DNA of 11,566 bases. It comes from UBA8687 sp964564655. Its GTDB lineage: Bacteria; Nitrospinota; Nitrospinia; Nitrospinales; VA-1. The position numbers and the translations under genes were made by a program. The number at the start of each line of letters is the position of its first letter. Position 1 is the stretch's first letter. Where the stretch lies: contig CAZMBO010000053.1 in assembly GCA_964564655.1 (NCBI GenBank), positions 1-11,566 of the forward strand, given 5' to 3'. Under the pieces are notes generated by a model. That model was not told the origin of the DNA. It searched no databases and worked only from the letters and a program-made list of their open reading frames with translations. Of the stretch, positions 1 to 7,366 are shown piece by piece.

Positions 1-183
1 AAAAATAAGGTAGGAATTAAAGACCCGGATACTAAAAAACGCTTCACCGTTATCGTGAACGACAAAACCCAACCGGATGGATTAAAAACACTGGGGAACT
101 TGAAAAAGAAAGATGAGGTTGAAGGAAAATATACTGTCACTGACAAGGGTTTATACCTTGCTCTAGAATTGGTGAAAAAATAG
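1..183 (+). CDS. C-terminal end of an unknown protein (partial)
   Basis: The frame is open from the first base of the window to a TAG at 181-183, giving 60 residues; the start lies outside the window. The segment is Lys- and Asp-rich with alternating hydrophobic residues (for example FTVIVN near residues 15-20 and the ending LYLALELVKK), as in a small beta-strand domain. I do not recognise the family. It converges with hflX, with only two bases between the two stop codons. The protein-like composition and clean ending at the neighbour support a real gene; its function cannot be stated. Confidence 0.6.
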   Translation, partial: KNKVGIKDPDTKKRFTVIVNDKTQPDGLKTLGNLKKKDEVEGKYTVTDKGLYLALELVKK

Positions 184-185
184 AC

Positions 186-1448
186 CTAACCATTTACAGA
201 GATTTCTTGCGAATTTAGAATGTTTTTTAATTTTGCTTTGCCGCCGGGTGGCAATCTGAGACTGAGGCAAATACGGTCTTCTTTGTAATCTTCCTTAACG
301 ATCAAAGCAAATTTTCTGATTTGAGAGATTATGCCAGCCTGGGTATGTTCCAGCTCCAAAAGATATGGCGACAATCTTTTCTCATATTGAATGATTATTT
401 TTTGTTTTAGAACATCGATTCCTTCATCTTTTTTACAGGAAATGCTAACTGCGGATGGAAAATTTTCGTAAGCTTTCTCTAAATTTTCGATATCCTCTAT
501 CGAATCTATTTTGTTAAATACAAGGATAACTTCTATTTCATCCATTCCCATTTGAGTCAAAAGGTCATCGGTAGTTTGCAGTTGATTTTTGTATTCAGGG
601 TGACTGATATCTACGACATGGATCAGCAAGTCTGCATCGCGGACTTCATCTAAAGTACTTTTAAATGAGGCGACCAAATCATGTGGCAATTTGTTTATCA
701 AGCCTACGGTGTCTGAAAGCAAAACGGGATAGGGAAAATTCTTTTTAATTTTTCTAACGGTAGGATCAAGAGTTGCGAACAATTTATTTTCGACCAATAT
801 ATCTGCACCTGTAAGTTTATTCATTAAGCTTGATTTGCCCACATTGGTGTAACCTACCAGGGCAACCTTGAAAGTTCCCTGCCGACTTTTCCTTTGGGTC
901 TTTTTTTCGCGGTCAATTTGTTTGAGCTTTTTTTCGAGTTTGTGGATTTCATTGCGGATCATTCTCTGATCCAGTTGGATCTGGGTTTCACCAACATCCT
1001 TCATACCGATTCCGCCTCTTTGTCGCGAGAGGTGACCCCACATTTTAGTAAGTCTTGGAAGAGCGTACTTCAACCGGGCTAGTTCGACCTGCGTCTTGGC
1101 CTCCCGTGTGCGGGCATGGTGGCTAAAAATTTCAAGAATCAACCAGGGGCGGTCTATCACACGGCATTTTAATATTTTTTCCAATTCACGATTTTGCCGA
1201 GGCGATAACTCCTCGTCAAAAATTACGACTTCGGGCGAATGATGGAGGACCGCATGTTTTAGCTCTTTTACTTTTCCGCTTCCTATAAATGTTTTAGGAT
1301 TTATTTCATTCAATCGCTGGGTCAATTCTGCGACCGGATCATATTCGGCGGTTACGGCAAGGCCTTTTAGCTCGTCTAATAAAATTTCTGGCGAAGAAGG
1401 ACTTCCAGGTAATTTAATCCCTACCAGTATTGTCTTGGGTGAATTCAA
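186..1448 (-). CDS. hflX: GTPase HflX
   Basis: This 420-residue protein is HflX, a GTPase that binds the large ribosomal subunit and is known to split stalled or heat-stressed 70S ribosomes. The N-terminal HflX domain spans about residues 7-185, including a Gly-rich RGGIG stretch (144-148), GETQ (153-156) and a charged helical linker at 160-190. The GTPase domain follows: P-loop GYTNVGKS (199-206), FATLDPT switch I (224-230), DTVG (246-249), NKID (312-315) and SCKK (337-340). A C-terminal domain follows from about residue 360. The start is a TTG at 1446-1448; it places ILVG at residue 7, as expected for the family, and no better codon is near. No clear ribosome binding site precedes it. The Gly-rich motif is unusual: the common GPGETQ core reads DVGETQ here. 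Confidence 0.95.
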   Translation of the reverse strand: MNSPKTILVGIKLPGSPSSPEILLDELKGLAVTAEYDPVAELTQRLNEINPKTFIGSGKVKELKHAVLHHSPEVVIFDEELSPRQNRELEKILKCRVIDRPWLILEIFSHHARTREAKTQVELARLKYALPRLTKMWGHLSRQRGGIGMKDVGETQIQLDQRMIRNEIHKLEKKLKQIDREKKTQRKSRQGTFKVALVGYTNVGKSSLMNKLTGADILVENKLFATLDPTVRKIKKNFPYPVLLSDTVGLINKLPHDLVASFKSTLDEVRDADLLIHVVDISHPEYKNQLQTTDDLLTQMGMDEIEVILVFNKIDSIEDIENLEKAYENFPSAVSISCKKDEGIDVLKQKIIIQYEKRLSPYLLELEHTQAGIISQIRKFALIVKEDYKEDRICLSLRLPPGGKAKLKNILNSQEISVNG

Positions 1449-1661
1449 TATATTCGCAAAATTTGGAATTTGGAGATGTATTATTTATATTACTAAATTA
1501 TAACAACTTATCGGAAAGTTTAAGCTGAATTAAATATCAAAATCCCGCATCCTGCATTGATACGTAGCAAAAGGCCTTAAAATTATAATAAATTAGAAAT
1601 TTTTGGCGATTAGCAGGGTATTATAGGTAAAACTTTAACAACCTTGGAAAAATTTAAGTTT

Positions 1662-2018
1662 ATGAAAATTAGTTTGGTGAGCACAATTGGTATCCATTGC
1701 TCCTCTATCGATGATGGGCAGGAATTTTTCAACCAGATTTACCCTGAACTTAAAAAAGGAAGATCGGTTGAAGTTGATTTTAATAGAGTAGAATCAATTC
1801 TAACTCCATTTTTGCGAAACTCCATAGGCAGACTTTTGGATTATCTTGGCAAGGAAACGGTTATGGAGAGATTGATCTTATGCAATATTTCACAGGAGCA
1901 ATTGAAGCAGATCAATAATTATATTGATCGAACTGATCAGGAACAAATCCAAAACGACTCAAGAGAATCCCTTATGGAGTTGTTCGAAGAGGATGAGTTG
2001 GGTGATTCGGGTATGTAA
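1662..2018 (+). CDS. STAS-like (DUF4325-type) protein
   Basis: A 118-residue protein resembling the STAS-like DUF4325 family: an N-terminal MKISLV strand, a short SIDDGQEFF segment, a strand ending in VDF (VEVDFNRVES), then a helix containing TPFLRNSIGRLLDYLGKE and a strand LILCNIS. STAS-like domains are usually small regulatory or scaffold modules; this family has been seen beside signalling and defence genes, and its biochemical role is uncertain. The frame is open to a TTG at 1644, but I chose the ATG at 1662 because family members tend to begin close to this strand and GGAAAAA lies about 10 bases upstream. The tail (about the last 30 residues) is very acidic. The stop is 4 bases before the TPR gene start, suggesting translational coupling. 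The family call is from motif recognition only. Confidence 0.72.
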   Translation: MKISLVSTIGIHCSSIDDGQEFFNQIYPELKKGRSVEVDFNRVESILTPFLRNSIGRLLDYLGKETVMERLILCNISQEQLKQINNYIDRTDQEQIQNDSRESLMELFEEDELGDSGM

Positions 2019-2022
2019 TAAA

Positions 2023-2385
2023 ATGGCTTTTTTTGAAAATAAGGAAATAAAAAAAAGAAAAACAGAATTGAGTTTACGGCCTGATGACCCTGCAGCACAT
2101 TTTAATCTTGGCACAGCTTATGAAAAAGCAGGAAAAACCCGTGATGCAGTGAAAGAGTTTGAAGAAACTATAAAAATCCATTCCAATTCAGCCGAAGCAC
2201 ACTTTAACCTTGGTGTTCTTTATGGCAGCTTGAACCAAGGTGAAAAAGCTATCCTGCATATTCTTAAAGCGGGCAATCTTTTTGGAGAAAAGAATGACTC
2301 GGTAAATAAAATGGAATCCCGTAGACTACTAAAAGAGTTCTATAGAAAATTTGGATTCAAACCCGAAGAGATGACAGATGGTTAG
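2023..2385 (+). CDS. Small tetratricopeptide repeat (TPR) protein
   Basis: A 120-residue soluble protein, mostly TPR. Two clear repeats are visible: about residues 22-55 (AAHFNLGTAYEKAGKTRDAV, then KEFEETIKI) and about 56-89 (AEAHFNLGVLYGSLNQGEKA, then ILHILKAG). A third helical segment (about 93-112) resembles a capping helix. TPRs bind partner proteins; the partner is not evident, though the STAS-like protein just upstream is an obvious candidate. The frame is open to 1924, but that longer form would overlap the upstream gene in another frame by about 95 bases. The ATG at 2023, four bases after the neighbour's stop, is the sensible start. There is no strong ribosome binding site, consistent with coupling to the upstream gene. 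It converges with trmL. Confidence 0.82.
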   Translation: MAFFENKEIKKRKTELSLRPDDPAAHFNLGTAYEKAGKTRDAVKEFEETIKIHSNSAEAHFNLGVLYGSLNQGEKAILHILKAGNLFGEKNDSVNKMESRRLLKEFYRKFGFKPEEMTDG

Positions 2386-2409
2386 TTTGCTTCTTGTTTT
2401 TTAGGAAAC

Positions 2410-2877
2410 TCATTTGTAACCCAATTGACGAATAGCTTCATAAACAGCAATGCCTACGGCATTGGCAATGTTGATTGAGCGAACTCGATCGTCGTATTGC
2501 GGTATTCGGTAAGTACTATCTTGGTGGGATTGAAGCAAACTTTTAGGCAGGCCTCGCGTTTCGCTTCCGAAAAACATATAGGAATTTTTCTTGAAGGTGT
2601 GTTCGAAGAATTCACGTTTTCCTTTGGTTGAAAAAAATATTTTTGGTGCGTCGGGTAGAATTTTTTGAAAAAAACTGTCCAGATTGGGATAAATTTTTAC
2701 CTGTATGAATTTCCAATAATCTAGACCTGCTCGTTTTAATTTCGAATCATTTATCTCGAAACCCATAGGCTCGATAAGATGTAGTGTCGTTCTTGTAGCA
2801 AGACAGAGCCTGCCAATAGTTCCCGTGTTCATTGGGATTTCTGGTTCGACCAAAACTATATTTAAATTGTGGGGCAT
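2410..2877 (-). CDS. trmL: tRNA (cytidine/uridine-34 2'-O)-methyltransferase TrmL
   Basis: A SPOUT-class methyltransferase that 2'-O-methylates the wobble nucleotide of leucine tRNAs using S-adenosylmethionine. At 155 residues from the chosen start it matches the usual single-domain TrmL length. Visible motifs are NTGTIGRLCLAT (17-28), FFGSETRGLP (102-111) and the trefoil-knot SAM-binding segment RSINIANAVGIAVYEA (133-148). The open frame extends to 2949 but would then overlap the preceding gene; the ATG at 2877 matches the family N-terminus (NIVLVEPEIPMNTG), and AGGA lies 10 bases upstream. It is the last gene of a three-gene minus-strand run, 37 bases after the PPOX-type gene. It is a housekeeping gene and its link with the upstream radical SAM gene is probably only co-transcription. 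Confidence 0.93.
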   Translation of the reverse strand: MPHNLNIVLVEPEIPMNTGTIGRLCLATRTTLHLIEPMGFEINDSKLKRAGLDYWKFIQVKIYPNLDSFFQKILPDAPKIFFSTKGKREFFEHTFKKNSYMFFGSETRGLPKSLLQSHQDSTYRIPQYDDRVRSINIANAVGIAVYEAIRQLGYK

Positions 2878-2914
2878 GAGGATGTAATCCTGATTAAAAA
2901 GGGATAGACTAAAA

Positions 2915-3520
2915 TCACGATCTGGATCCCTTGGCATTAAAAAAATCACCGCCCTTTAATTTTTCGTCGTCAGTTCCCCAATCGATAATTTTATCCATTT
3001 TTTTTAGTTTTGGGATATGCTTAGAACAATGGATAAAGGCTTCTTCAACCTCAACCATTATCCATAATTTTGTTTTATGCCGGCCGTCTCTTTCTGCTTT
3101 GGCTTTGTCGATTGGGTTGATAAGTTTTCCTGCTTGAGCCTCCGTTATTATTTGTGCTTTACCGTTTACGTGAAGCCCAATAGATGAGCTATAGAAGTCT
3201 ATAAACATCAATCCTATTTTCGGATTTTCAGATATGTTTCCCAAGCTTGCCATGACACCGTTGCCTTTGAATTCGGGAAATATCAGTGTTTTACTGTCTA
3301 ATACTTTTACAAAACTTTTTGGCCCTGCGCGAAAAGAGGCATCGCATTCGCCTTTTGCATCAGCTGTTGAGAGGAATACCATTTCCTGTTCCGAAATGAA
3401 TTTTTGCATTTCGGGGTTTAAAAAATCTAACATTTGTGTTTGGTAAAATGAATCCGCACTTTTTCTAGTGTTATATTTTTTTTGCAGTTTACGTTCGCCT
3501 TTTAATCTCTGATTAGTCAT
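2915..3520 (-). CDS. PPOX-type flavin-binding split-barrel protein
   Basis: A 201-residue protein of the pyridoxamine 5'-phosphate oxidase-like split-barrel superfamily, whose members bind FMN or F420. Supporting segments are MVFLSTADAKGECDASFR (47-64), a core strand with FPEFKGNGVMASLGNISENP (81-100), LMFIDF (104-109) and LHVNGKAQI (116-124). The C-terminal part has KLWIMVEVEEAFIHCSKHIPKL (151-172), typical of the group often called predicted flavin-nucleotide-binding proteins rather than true PdxH. The substrate is unknown. The ATG is 10 bases after the stop of the radical SAM gene, so the two are probably co-transcribed. No good ribosome binding site is visible. The first 30 residues are basic and lie outside the barrel; an internal ATG at 3433 is an alternative start. 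Confidence 0.8.
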   Translation of the reverse strand: MTNQRLKGERKLQKKYNTRKSADSFYQTQMLDFLNPEMQKFISEQEMVFLSTADAKGECDASFRAGPKSFVKVLDSKTLIFPEFKGNGVMASLGNISENPKIGLMFIDFYSSSIGLHVNGKAQIITEAQAGKLINPIDKAKAERDGRHKTKLWIMVEVEEAFIHCSKHIPKLKKMDKIIDWGTDDEKLKGGDFFNAKGSRS

Positions 3521-3530
3521 TATTTTTTAA

Positions 3531-5366
3531 TTATAAGTTTGAATTATGGGGTAGGGCTAAGTTGAAGTATTTTCCCCGTTCACCATATACGAGCCCTTTG
3601 TTTTCTAAAAATCGAATTGCTTCTTCTGCAGATTCTTCACCCTCGATATTATGATCTTTTAAATGTTCTTTAATTTGATTGATCGTTTTGGGTGTTTCGT
3701 TACAAAATACAAATGCTTTTGCTGCAGCACCTTCCAACCTAATTTGCGTGGATTGTAAAGATCTATCATCGTAGACCTTTACAAAGTCCATAGATTTGGT
3801 AAATAGCAGGAAAGGTAATTGTTCAGACTGATGCCGTCTTTTCCATTCTGCGGCAATGTCATAAAGCTCTTGTTTGAGCTTAGGATCGATTTCAGTGGAA
3901 GTTTCGAATTCAAAATCATAGGCGATTTTCAGGTGGTCGATTCTTGGGTCATCATAAACATAGGGATACGCTTCACCTGGCGCCGTGATAGTCAGGCCAT
4001 ATTCTTCAGGCCTCATGAAATAAGGGCTGAACCTTTCGAGCCATAGATCCCCGACACATTCTGGGGGGGGCAGGTGAAATAAGAGTTTGATCAGATCGAT
4101 TTGTTGTCGATAGTCTTCGTTTGTTTCACCCGGAAAACCAATCAGAATATTCCAGTTCACTTCAATGCCATAATACATAGACCATTTCATGCAAAGGATA
4201 TTTTGCAATGGCCGGACGCCTTTATCCATTTCCTGGAGCTGATTCAGACTGAAGCTTTCTATTCCCGGTTGAATTACTTTGGCACCACCATGAGCCAATG
4301 TTTTAATTTGCTTTTTTGTCAGATTACTTTTTACTTCAATGAAAAACTGCAGATCAAAATTTTTTTCTGCCAGGTCGCCAAAAACTCCATCAATATATTT
4401 CATCTCTAAAATATTGTCGACTAAGCGAAACCGAAACGAGTCATGCTTTTGGGAAAGCTCTGCAAGGTCGGCATGCACCTGCTCCATAGGTTTGGCTCTG
4501 AACTTCATTGTATTGGCGTTCAAACCACAAAAGGTGCAGTGATGTTTCTCTCCCCACCAGCATCCTCTAGCTGTTTCGTATAGAATTACTGGATTTTCTA
4601 ATAGGGAGGATTTTGGATCAACCTCCTTCAATTGATCGAAAAAGTCCTGGTAATCCGGCGCAGCGTATTCGGTAAAATTCCCAAACATGACATCGGGTTC
4701 TTCATAGAGAACTTTTCCTTCGCATCGATGAATAACTCCCTTAGGAACAGGGCCTCCTTTTTTCAGGTAGCTAACCAGGTTAGGTAAAATGTCTTCTGCT
4801 TCACCGGGTACAACATAATCGATCCAAGGTGACACCCTAAAATATTCTAGTCCCATTTCCGACTCAAAATTGGAACCGCCAAAAAGAATTTTCAAATGCG
4901 GGAACTTTTCTTTGATCATTTTTGCCAGAGTCAAGCTGGCAATGTTTTGGTTGAAGGTGGATGAAAATCCCACCACATCAAAGTTTTCCCAATTGCCTGC
5001 ATCACGGCACCATTCAAGAAATTCGGGAACCATTTTAGTTTTTACATCCAACAAATAGTCTAAGGGTCGTTCAATGGACTCGCAAACATCTTCGATATGC
5101 GGTGCAAAGTGTTTTGGGTAATCTAAATTTTTCGGGTTTTTTCCGTATAGAATATGCGAGAAAAGCCATTCTCCTATGAGGAATCTTTTTTCGCAAAGTT
5201 GGTTGTAAATGGGTAATCCAAGCTGATGGGCAAAATAAAGGTTTAAATAATGGCTTTTTACCTCACAACCTTTGGTTTTTAACAAAGTAGAAAGTGTACC
5301 CAACTGGATAGAGGGGTATATATGAAACCCAAAGGGCATATTTACAAGTGCAATTTTTAATGGCAT
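3531..5366 (-). CDS. B12-binding radical SAM protein, RiPP-maturation type 1
   Basis: A 611-residue radical SAM enzyme with an N-terminal cobalamin-binding-like region (about 1-230, with IALVNMPF at 5-12, GFSSTFNQ at 133-140 and LFGGSNFE at 161-168) and a radical SAM barrel (about 255-480). The cluster motif is CX7CX2C (C269, C277, C280) within a CWWGEKHHCTFCGLN segment, which I recognise as the signature of RiPP maturation radical SAM protein 1. Other barrel features include VDNIL (316-320), the Gly-rich QPGIESFS (366-373) and GFPGET (410-415). The C-terminal region (about 495-611) is helical and may be a winged-helix-like or peptide-recognition domain. These enzymes modify ribosomally made peptides, often by methylation or epimerisation; the substrate here is unknown, and no precursor gene was found beside it. 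It leads a run with the PPOX-type and trmL genes. A run of eight C falls at codons 433-435. No ribosome binding site is obvious upstream. Confidence 0.87.
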   Translation of the reverse strand: MPLKIALVNMPFGFHIYPSIQLGTLSTLLKTKGCEVKSHYLNLYFAHQLGLPIYNQLCEKRFLIGEWLFSHILYGKNPKNLDYPKHFAPHIEDVCESIERPLDYLLDVKTKMVPEFLEWCRDAGNWENFDVVGFSSTFNQNIASLTLAKMIKEKFPHLKILFGGSNFESEMGLEYFRVSPWIDYVVPGEAEDILPNLVSYLKKGGPVPKGVIHRCEGKVLYEEPDVMFGNFTEYAAPDYQDFFDQLKEVDPKSSLLENPVILYETARGCWWGEKHHCTFCGLNANTMKFRAKPMEQVHADLAELSQKHDSFRFRLVDNILEMKYIDGVFGDLAEKNFDLQFFIEVKSNLTKKQIKTLAHGGAKVIQPGIESFSLNQLQEMDKGVRPLQNILCMKWSMYYGIEVNWNILIGFPGETNEDYRQQIDLIKLLFHLPPPECVGDLWLERFSPYFMRPEEYGLTITAPGEAYPYVYDDPRIDHLKIAYDFEFETSTEIDPKLKQELYDIAAEWKRRHQSEQLPFLLFTKSMDFVKVYDDRSLQSTQIRLEGAAAKAFVFCNETPKTINQIKEHLKDHNIEGEESAEEAIRFLENKGLVYGERGKYFNLALPHNSNL

Positions 5367-5525
5367 GGGGTAATTGTAACAATTTCAAAGGCTGGTGCCC
5401 AATAAAATCAAGTACCTGAGTATTTATTTATAATAAATTTTATTGCATTCACTGGGATGCATAAGTAAGGTCTATTAGCCATAGATTTTATTGTAAATTA
5501 AATGACAGTTTCCCTACAAATTTAA

Positions 5526-5624
5526 GTCGGCCCAAATAACATTAATACTCCAGATAAGACTTTTAAGACCGAAGCAGGAAAACCGTTTAGACCTCCTGAA
5601 AACCTTCAGCCTTTCATCAGGCAT
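5526..5624 (+). other. Untranslated-looking coding extension upstream of CDP-alcohol phosphotransferase
   Basis: The 258-base gap between the divergent radical SAM and transferase genes is not all intergenic. In the frame of the downstream gene these 99 bases read as 33 protein-like codons ending ENLQPFIRHLSYPVTKF across the annotated start. An R-x-L-S-x-P motif (RHLSYP) spans the TTG; the second transferase has RILSRP at the same place before TPISPNQIT. The frame is bounded by a TAA at 5523-5525, and seven codons further up is an in-frame ATG at 5502. There is no ATG, GTG or TTG between the TAA and 5625; only ATT or ATC codons could serve. The first bases of the gap (5367-5500) hold nothing I can call. 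Confidence 0.55.
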
Positions 5625-6242
5625 TTGTCCTATCCTGTGACAAAATTTTTGATGAGAACCCCTATTACACCAAATCAAATTACTACATTGAGTATGGTTT
5701 TTGGTTTGGCAGCAGGTTTGGTTTGTATCAAAGGAGATTACTTTTCGATTCTAATCGGAGCTTTTTTATTTTTGATTTGCTATGTTTTAGATAACTGTGA
5801 TGGGGAGATAGCTCGTATCAAGGATATGCGAAGCATTTTCGGGATGAGGTACGACACATTCGTAGATTGGATTGTACACGCAGTATTTTTTATTTGTCTT
5901 GGATGGGGTGCTACTTCTATCACAGGGCAGGAACTCTGGCTTTGGGCGGGTATATTAACATCTTTTGGTGGCAGCGTGAACTATGGCTTGGAGCTTTACC
6001 AAAATAGAACCAAACCTCATTCGAGCCAGCTAACAGCTGAGGAGACTTGGATCCAAGATGACGATACAAAAATGGATCGCTTTGTTTTGAATGCGCGTAT
6101 TATTCGGAGCGATTTTTGCTTTATCGTTTTGGCCCTAAGTTTGGGAGGAGGGTTATGGTATCTTCTTCCACCCGCTGCTATTGGGGCACAAGCCTATTGG
6201 ACGCTCCAATTTACAAGCAGTGCCCGCCGGTGGCATCCTTAA
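5625..6242 (+). CDS. CDP-alcohol phosphotransferase, inositol-phosphate type (start uncertain)
   Basis: An integral membrane enzyme that transfers a phosphoalcohol group from a CDP-alcohol to an acceptor alcohol. The catalytic signature D-x2-DG-x2-AR-x8-G-x3-D-x3-D is intact (D56, D59, G60, A63, R64, G73, D77, D81 counted from TTG). It is preceded by TPITPNQIT (12-20), which resembles di-myo-inositol-phosphate phosphate synthases. About six membrane segments are visible, for example 22-35, 41-56, 82-98 and 105-123. By this context the donor may be CDP-inositol, but CDP-diacylglycerol is possible, so acceptor and product are open. TTG is the first standard start codon in the open frame, but it cuts the juxtamembrane helix, and homologous-looking sequence continues upstream; the gene may be longer, recoded or broken at its 5' end. 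It is 18 bases before the flippase-like gene, probably in one operon. Confidence 0.85.
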   Translation: MSYPVTKFLMRTPITPNQITTLSMVFGLAAGLVCIKGDYFSILIGAFLFLICYVLDNCDGEIARIKDMRSIFGMRYDTFVDWIVHAVFFICLGWGATSITGQELWLWAGILTSFGGSVNYGLELYQNRTKPHSSQLTAEETWIQDDDTKMDRFVLNARIIRSDFCFIVLALSLGGGLWYLLPPAAIGAQAYWTLQFTSSARRWHP

Positions 6243-6260
6243 ATAGGACTCGAGGGTAGA

Positions 6261-7274
6261 ATGAAAAGCGTCAAATTTATATATTTACTGGTAGGGTGCG
6301 GACTGCTGGTTTATGTTTTTTCGGAGACCGATCTCGAGTTATTGTGGTCGAATCTAATCAAAACGGGCTGGGGAATTTTTTTTGTGTTAGTGGTTTATGG
6401 GCTTGCTTTTTGGGTGGATACGATAGCCTGGCAGTTTACTTTACCTAGCACGAGATTTAGTTGGATGTACCATCTCTGGAAAGTGCGAATGGTGGGGGCT
6501 GCTGTTGGAAAGGTATTGCCTTTCAGCGCTTTTGGCGGAGCCCCTATTAAAGGTTTTCTTTTGAAAAAACATTATGGGATTAGCTATAGAGAGGGGGCAG
6601 CTTCGATCATCCTGATTGAATCGACGCATCTGATTTCCATGATTATTTTTATGGCATCAGGTGTTTTCCTTATTTCTTTAGTTCCAGATTTCCCCAAAAA
6701 CTATTTCACTTTTTCAAAAATAAGTTTGGGTGTACTTTCCTTGGGAATTTTTGGATTTTATATTGTGCAGCGGTATAAATTGACTTCTATTATAGGCAAT
6801 TGGGTCGGTCAGATGGCTCTGGGGCATCGAGCAAAAAAGTTTCTAAATCATCTTCAGGAGTTCGATGAGCGACTGGTTCACTTTTATACCCTAAAACGGC
6901 CCCTTTTCTTTGGGGCGCTGGGGTTAAATCTTTTGAACTGGTATCTGGGCGCTTTGGAAATTTATATTATTTTATATTTTCTTGGGCACCCCATATCTAT
7001 AGCAGAGTCGATTATTCTGGAAACATTTGTAGAGATTGTACGTGCGGGTACATTCTTTATCCCTGGGACACTCGGGACACAGGAAGCAGCTTTTATGCTC
7101 GCAACAGGTGCTATTGCAGGGGAGCCAGCTTTGGGTGTGGCAGCAGGACTGATGCGACGAGTTCGAGAAATAATATGGTTTATTATCGGTTTTAGTCTAG
7201 GGTGGCAATACTCTGGAAATCCTTCGAAACTGGCTCAAGCGGCGCACAATGAAATGAGGAGCGATACGGACTAA
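6261..7274 (+). CDS. Flippase-like membrane protein (LPG synthase TM / HpnL type)
   Basis: A 337-residue multi-pass membrane protein of the lysylphosphatidylglycerol synthase transmembrane family (PF03706-type, related to HpnL and the UPF0104 group). Hydrophobic segments occur near residues 5-21, 36-56, 112-142, 153-170, 213-245, 275-297 and 303-316. Family motifs are visible: FGGAP (91-95) and FIPGTLGTQEAAF (266-278). There is no cytosolic aminoacyl-transferase domain, so it is not MprF itself. Members are proposed to move lipid or lipid-linked intermediates across membranes, largely by inference. Here, between a CDP-alcohol phosphotransferase and a CDP-inositol-forming enzyme, it could handle an inositol-bearing lipid or product. 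GAGGG about 8 bases upstream supports the ATG. It is followed by 92 bases before the cytidylyltransferase gene. Confidence 0.85.
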   Translation: MKSVKFIYLLVGCGLLVYVFSETDLELLWSNLIKTGWGIFFVLVVYGLAFWVDTIAWQFTLPSTRFSWMYHLWKVRMVGAAVGKVLPFSAFGGAPIKGFLLKKHYGISYREGAASIILIESTHLISMIIFMASGVFLISLVPDFPKNYFTFSKISLGVLSLGIFGFYIVQRYKLTSIIGNWVGQMALGHRAKKFLNHLQEFDERLVHFYTLKRPLFFGALGLNLLNWYLGALEIYIILYFLGHPISIAESIILETFVEIVRAGTFFIPGTLGTQEAAFMLATGAIAGEPALGVAAGLMRRVREIIWFIIGFSLGWQYSGNPSKLAQAAHNEMRSDTD

Positions 7275-7366
7275 TTTGAATAAAACAAAGAGTTGAAGAG
7301 ATTTTCTCTATATGTGACAATACCCTTGATTTAACCAGCCTTATTTCCCTCAATAGTTAATTTAAT

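Noticed and set aside
1557..1589. TTGATA ... TATAAT as a promoter for the STAS-like gene
   Set aside because: The spacer is 21 bases, well outside the usual 16-19, and the DNA is AT-rich enough for this to arise by chance.
1924..2022. Extended start of the TPR protein
   Set aside because: It overlaps the STAS-like gene in another frame; the shorter ATG start right after that gene's stop is better.
2878..2949. Longer trmL start at 2949
   Set aside because: It would overlap the upstream gene and add 24 residues absent from the family; ATG 2877 gives the usual N-terminus.
3234..4542. Several plus-strand open frames opposite the PPOX and radical SAM genes
   Set aside because: All overlap well-supported coding sequence on the other strand, lack a domain and are explained by codon bias.
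5408..5482. A 24-codon minus-strand ORF in front of the radical SAM gene as a possible RiPP precursor
   Set aside because: No ribosome binding site, no leader-like region and too short; I would not call a precursor from this.
7297..7309. AGAGA-TTT-TCTCT hairpin after the flippase-like gene
   Set aside because: The stem is only five weak base pairs with a three-base loop, and no T-tract suits a terminator.
7293..7321. TTGAAG-17-GACAAT with an extended TG as a promoter before the cytidylyltransferase gene
   Set aside because: Only partial matches to both elements; possible but not strong enough to list.
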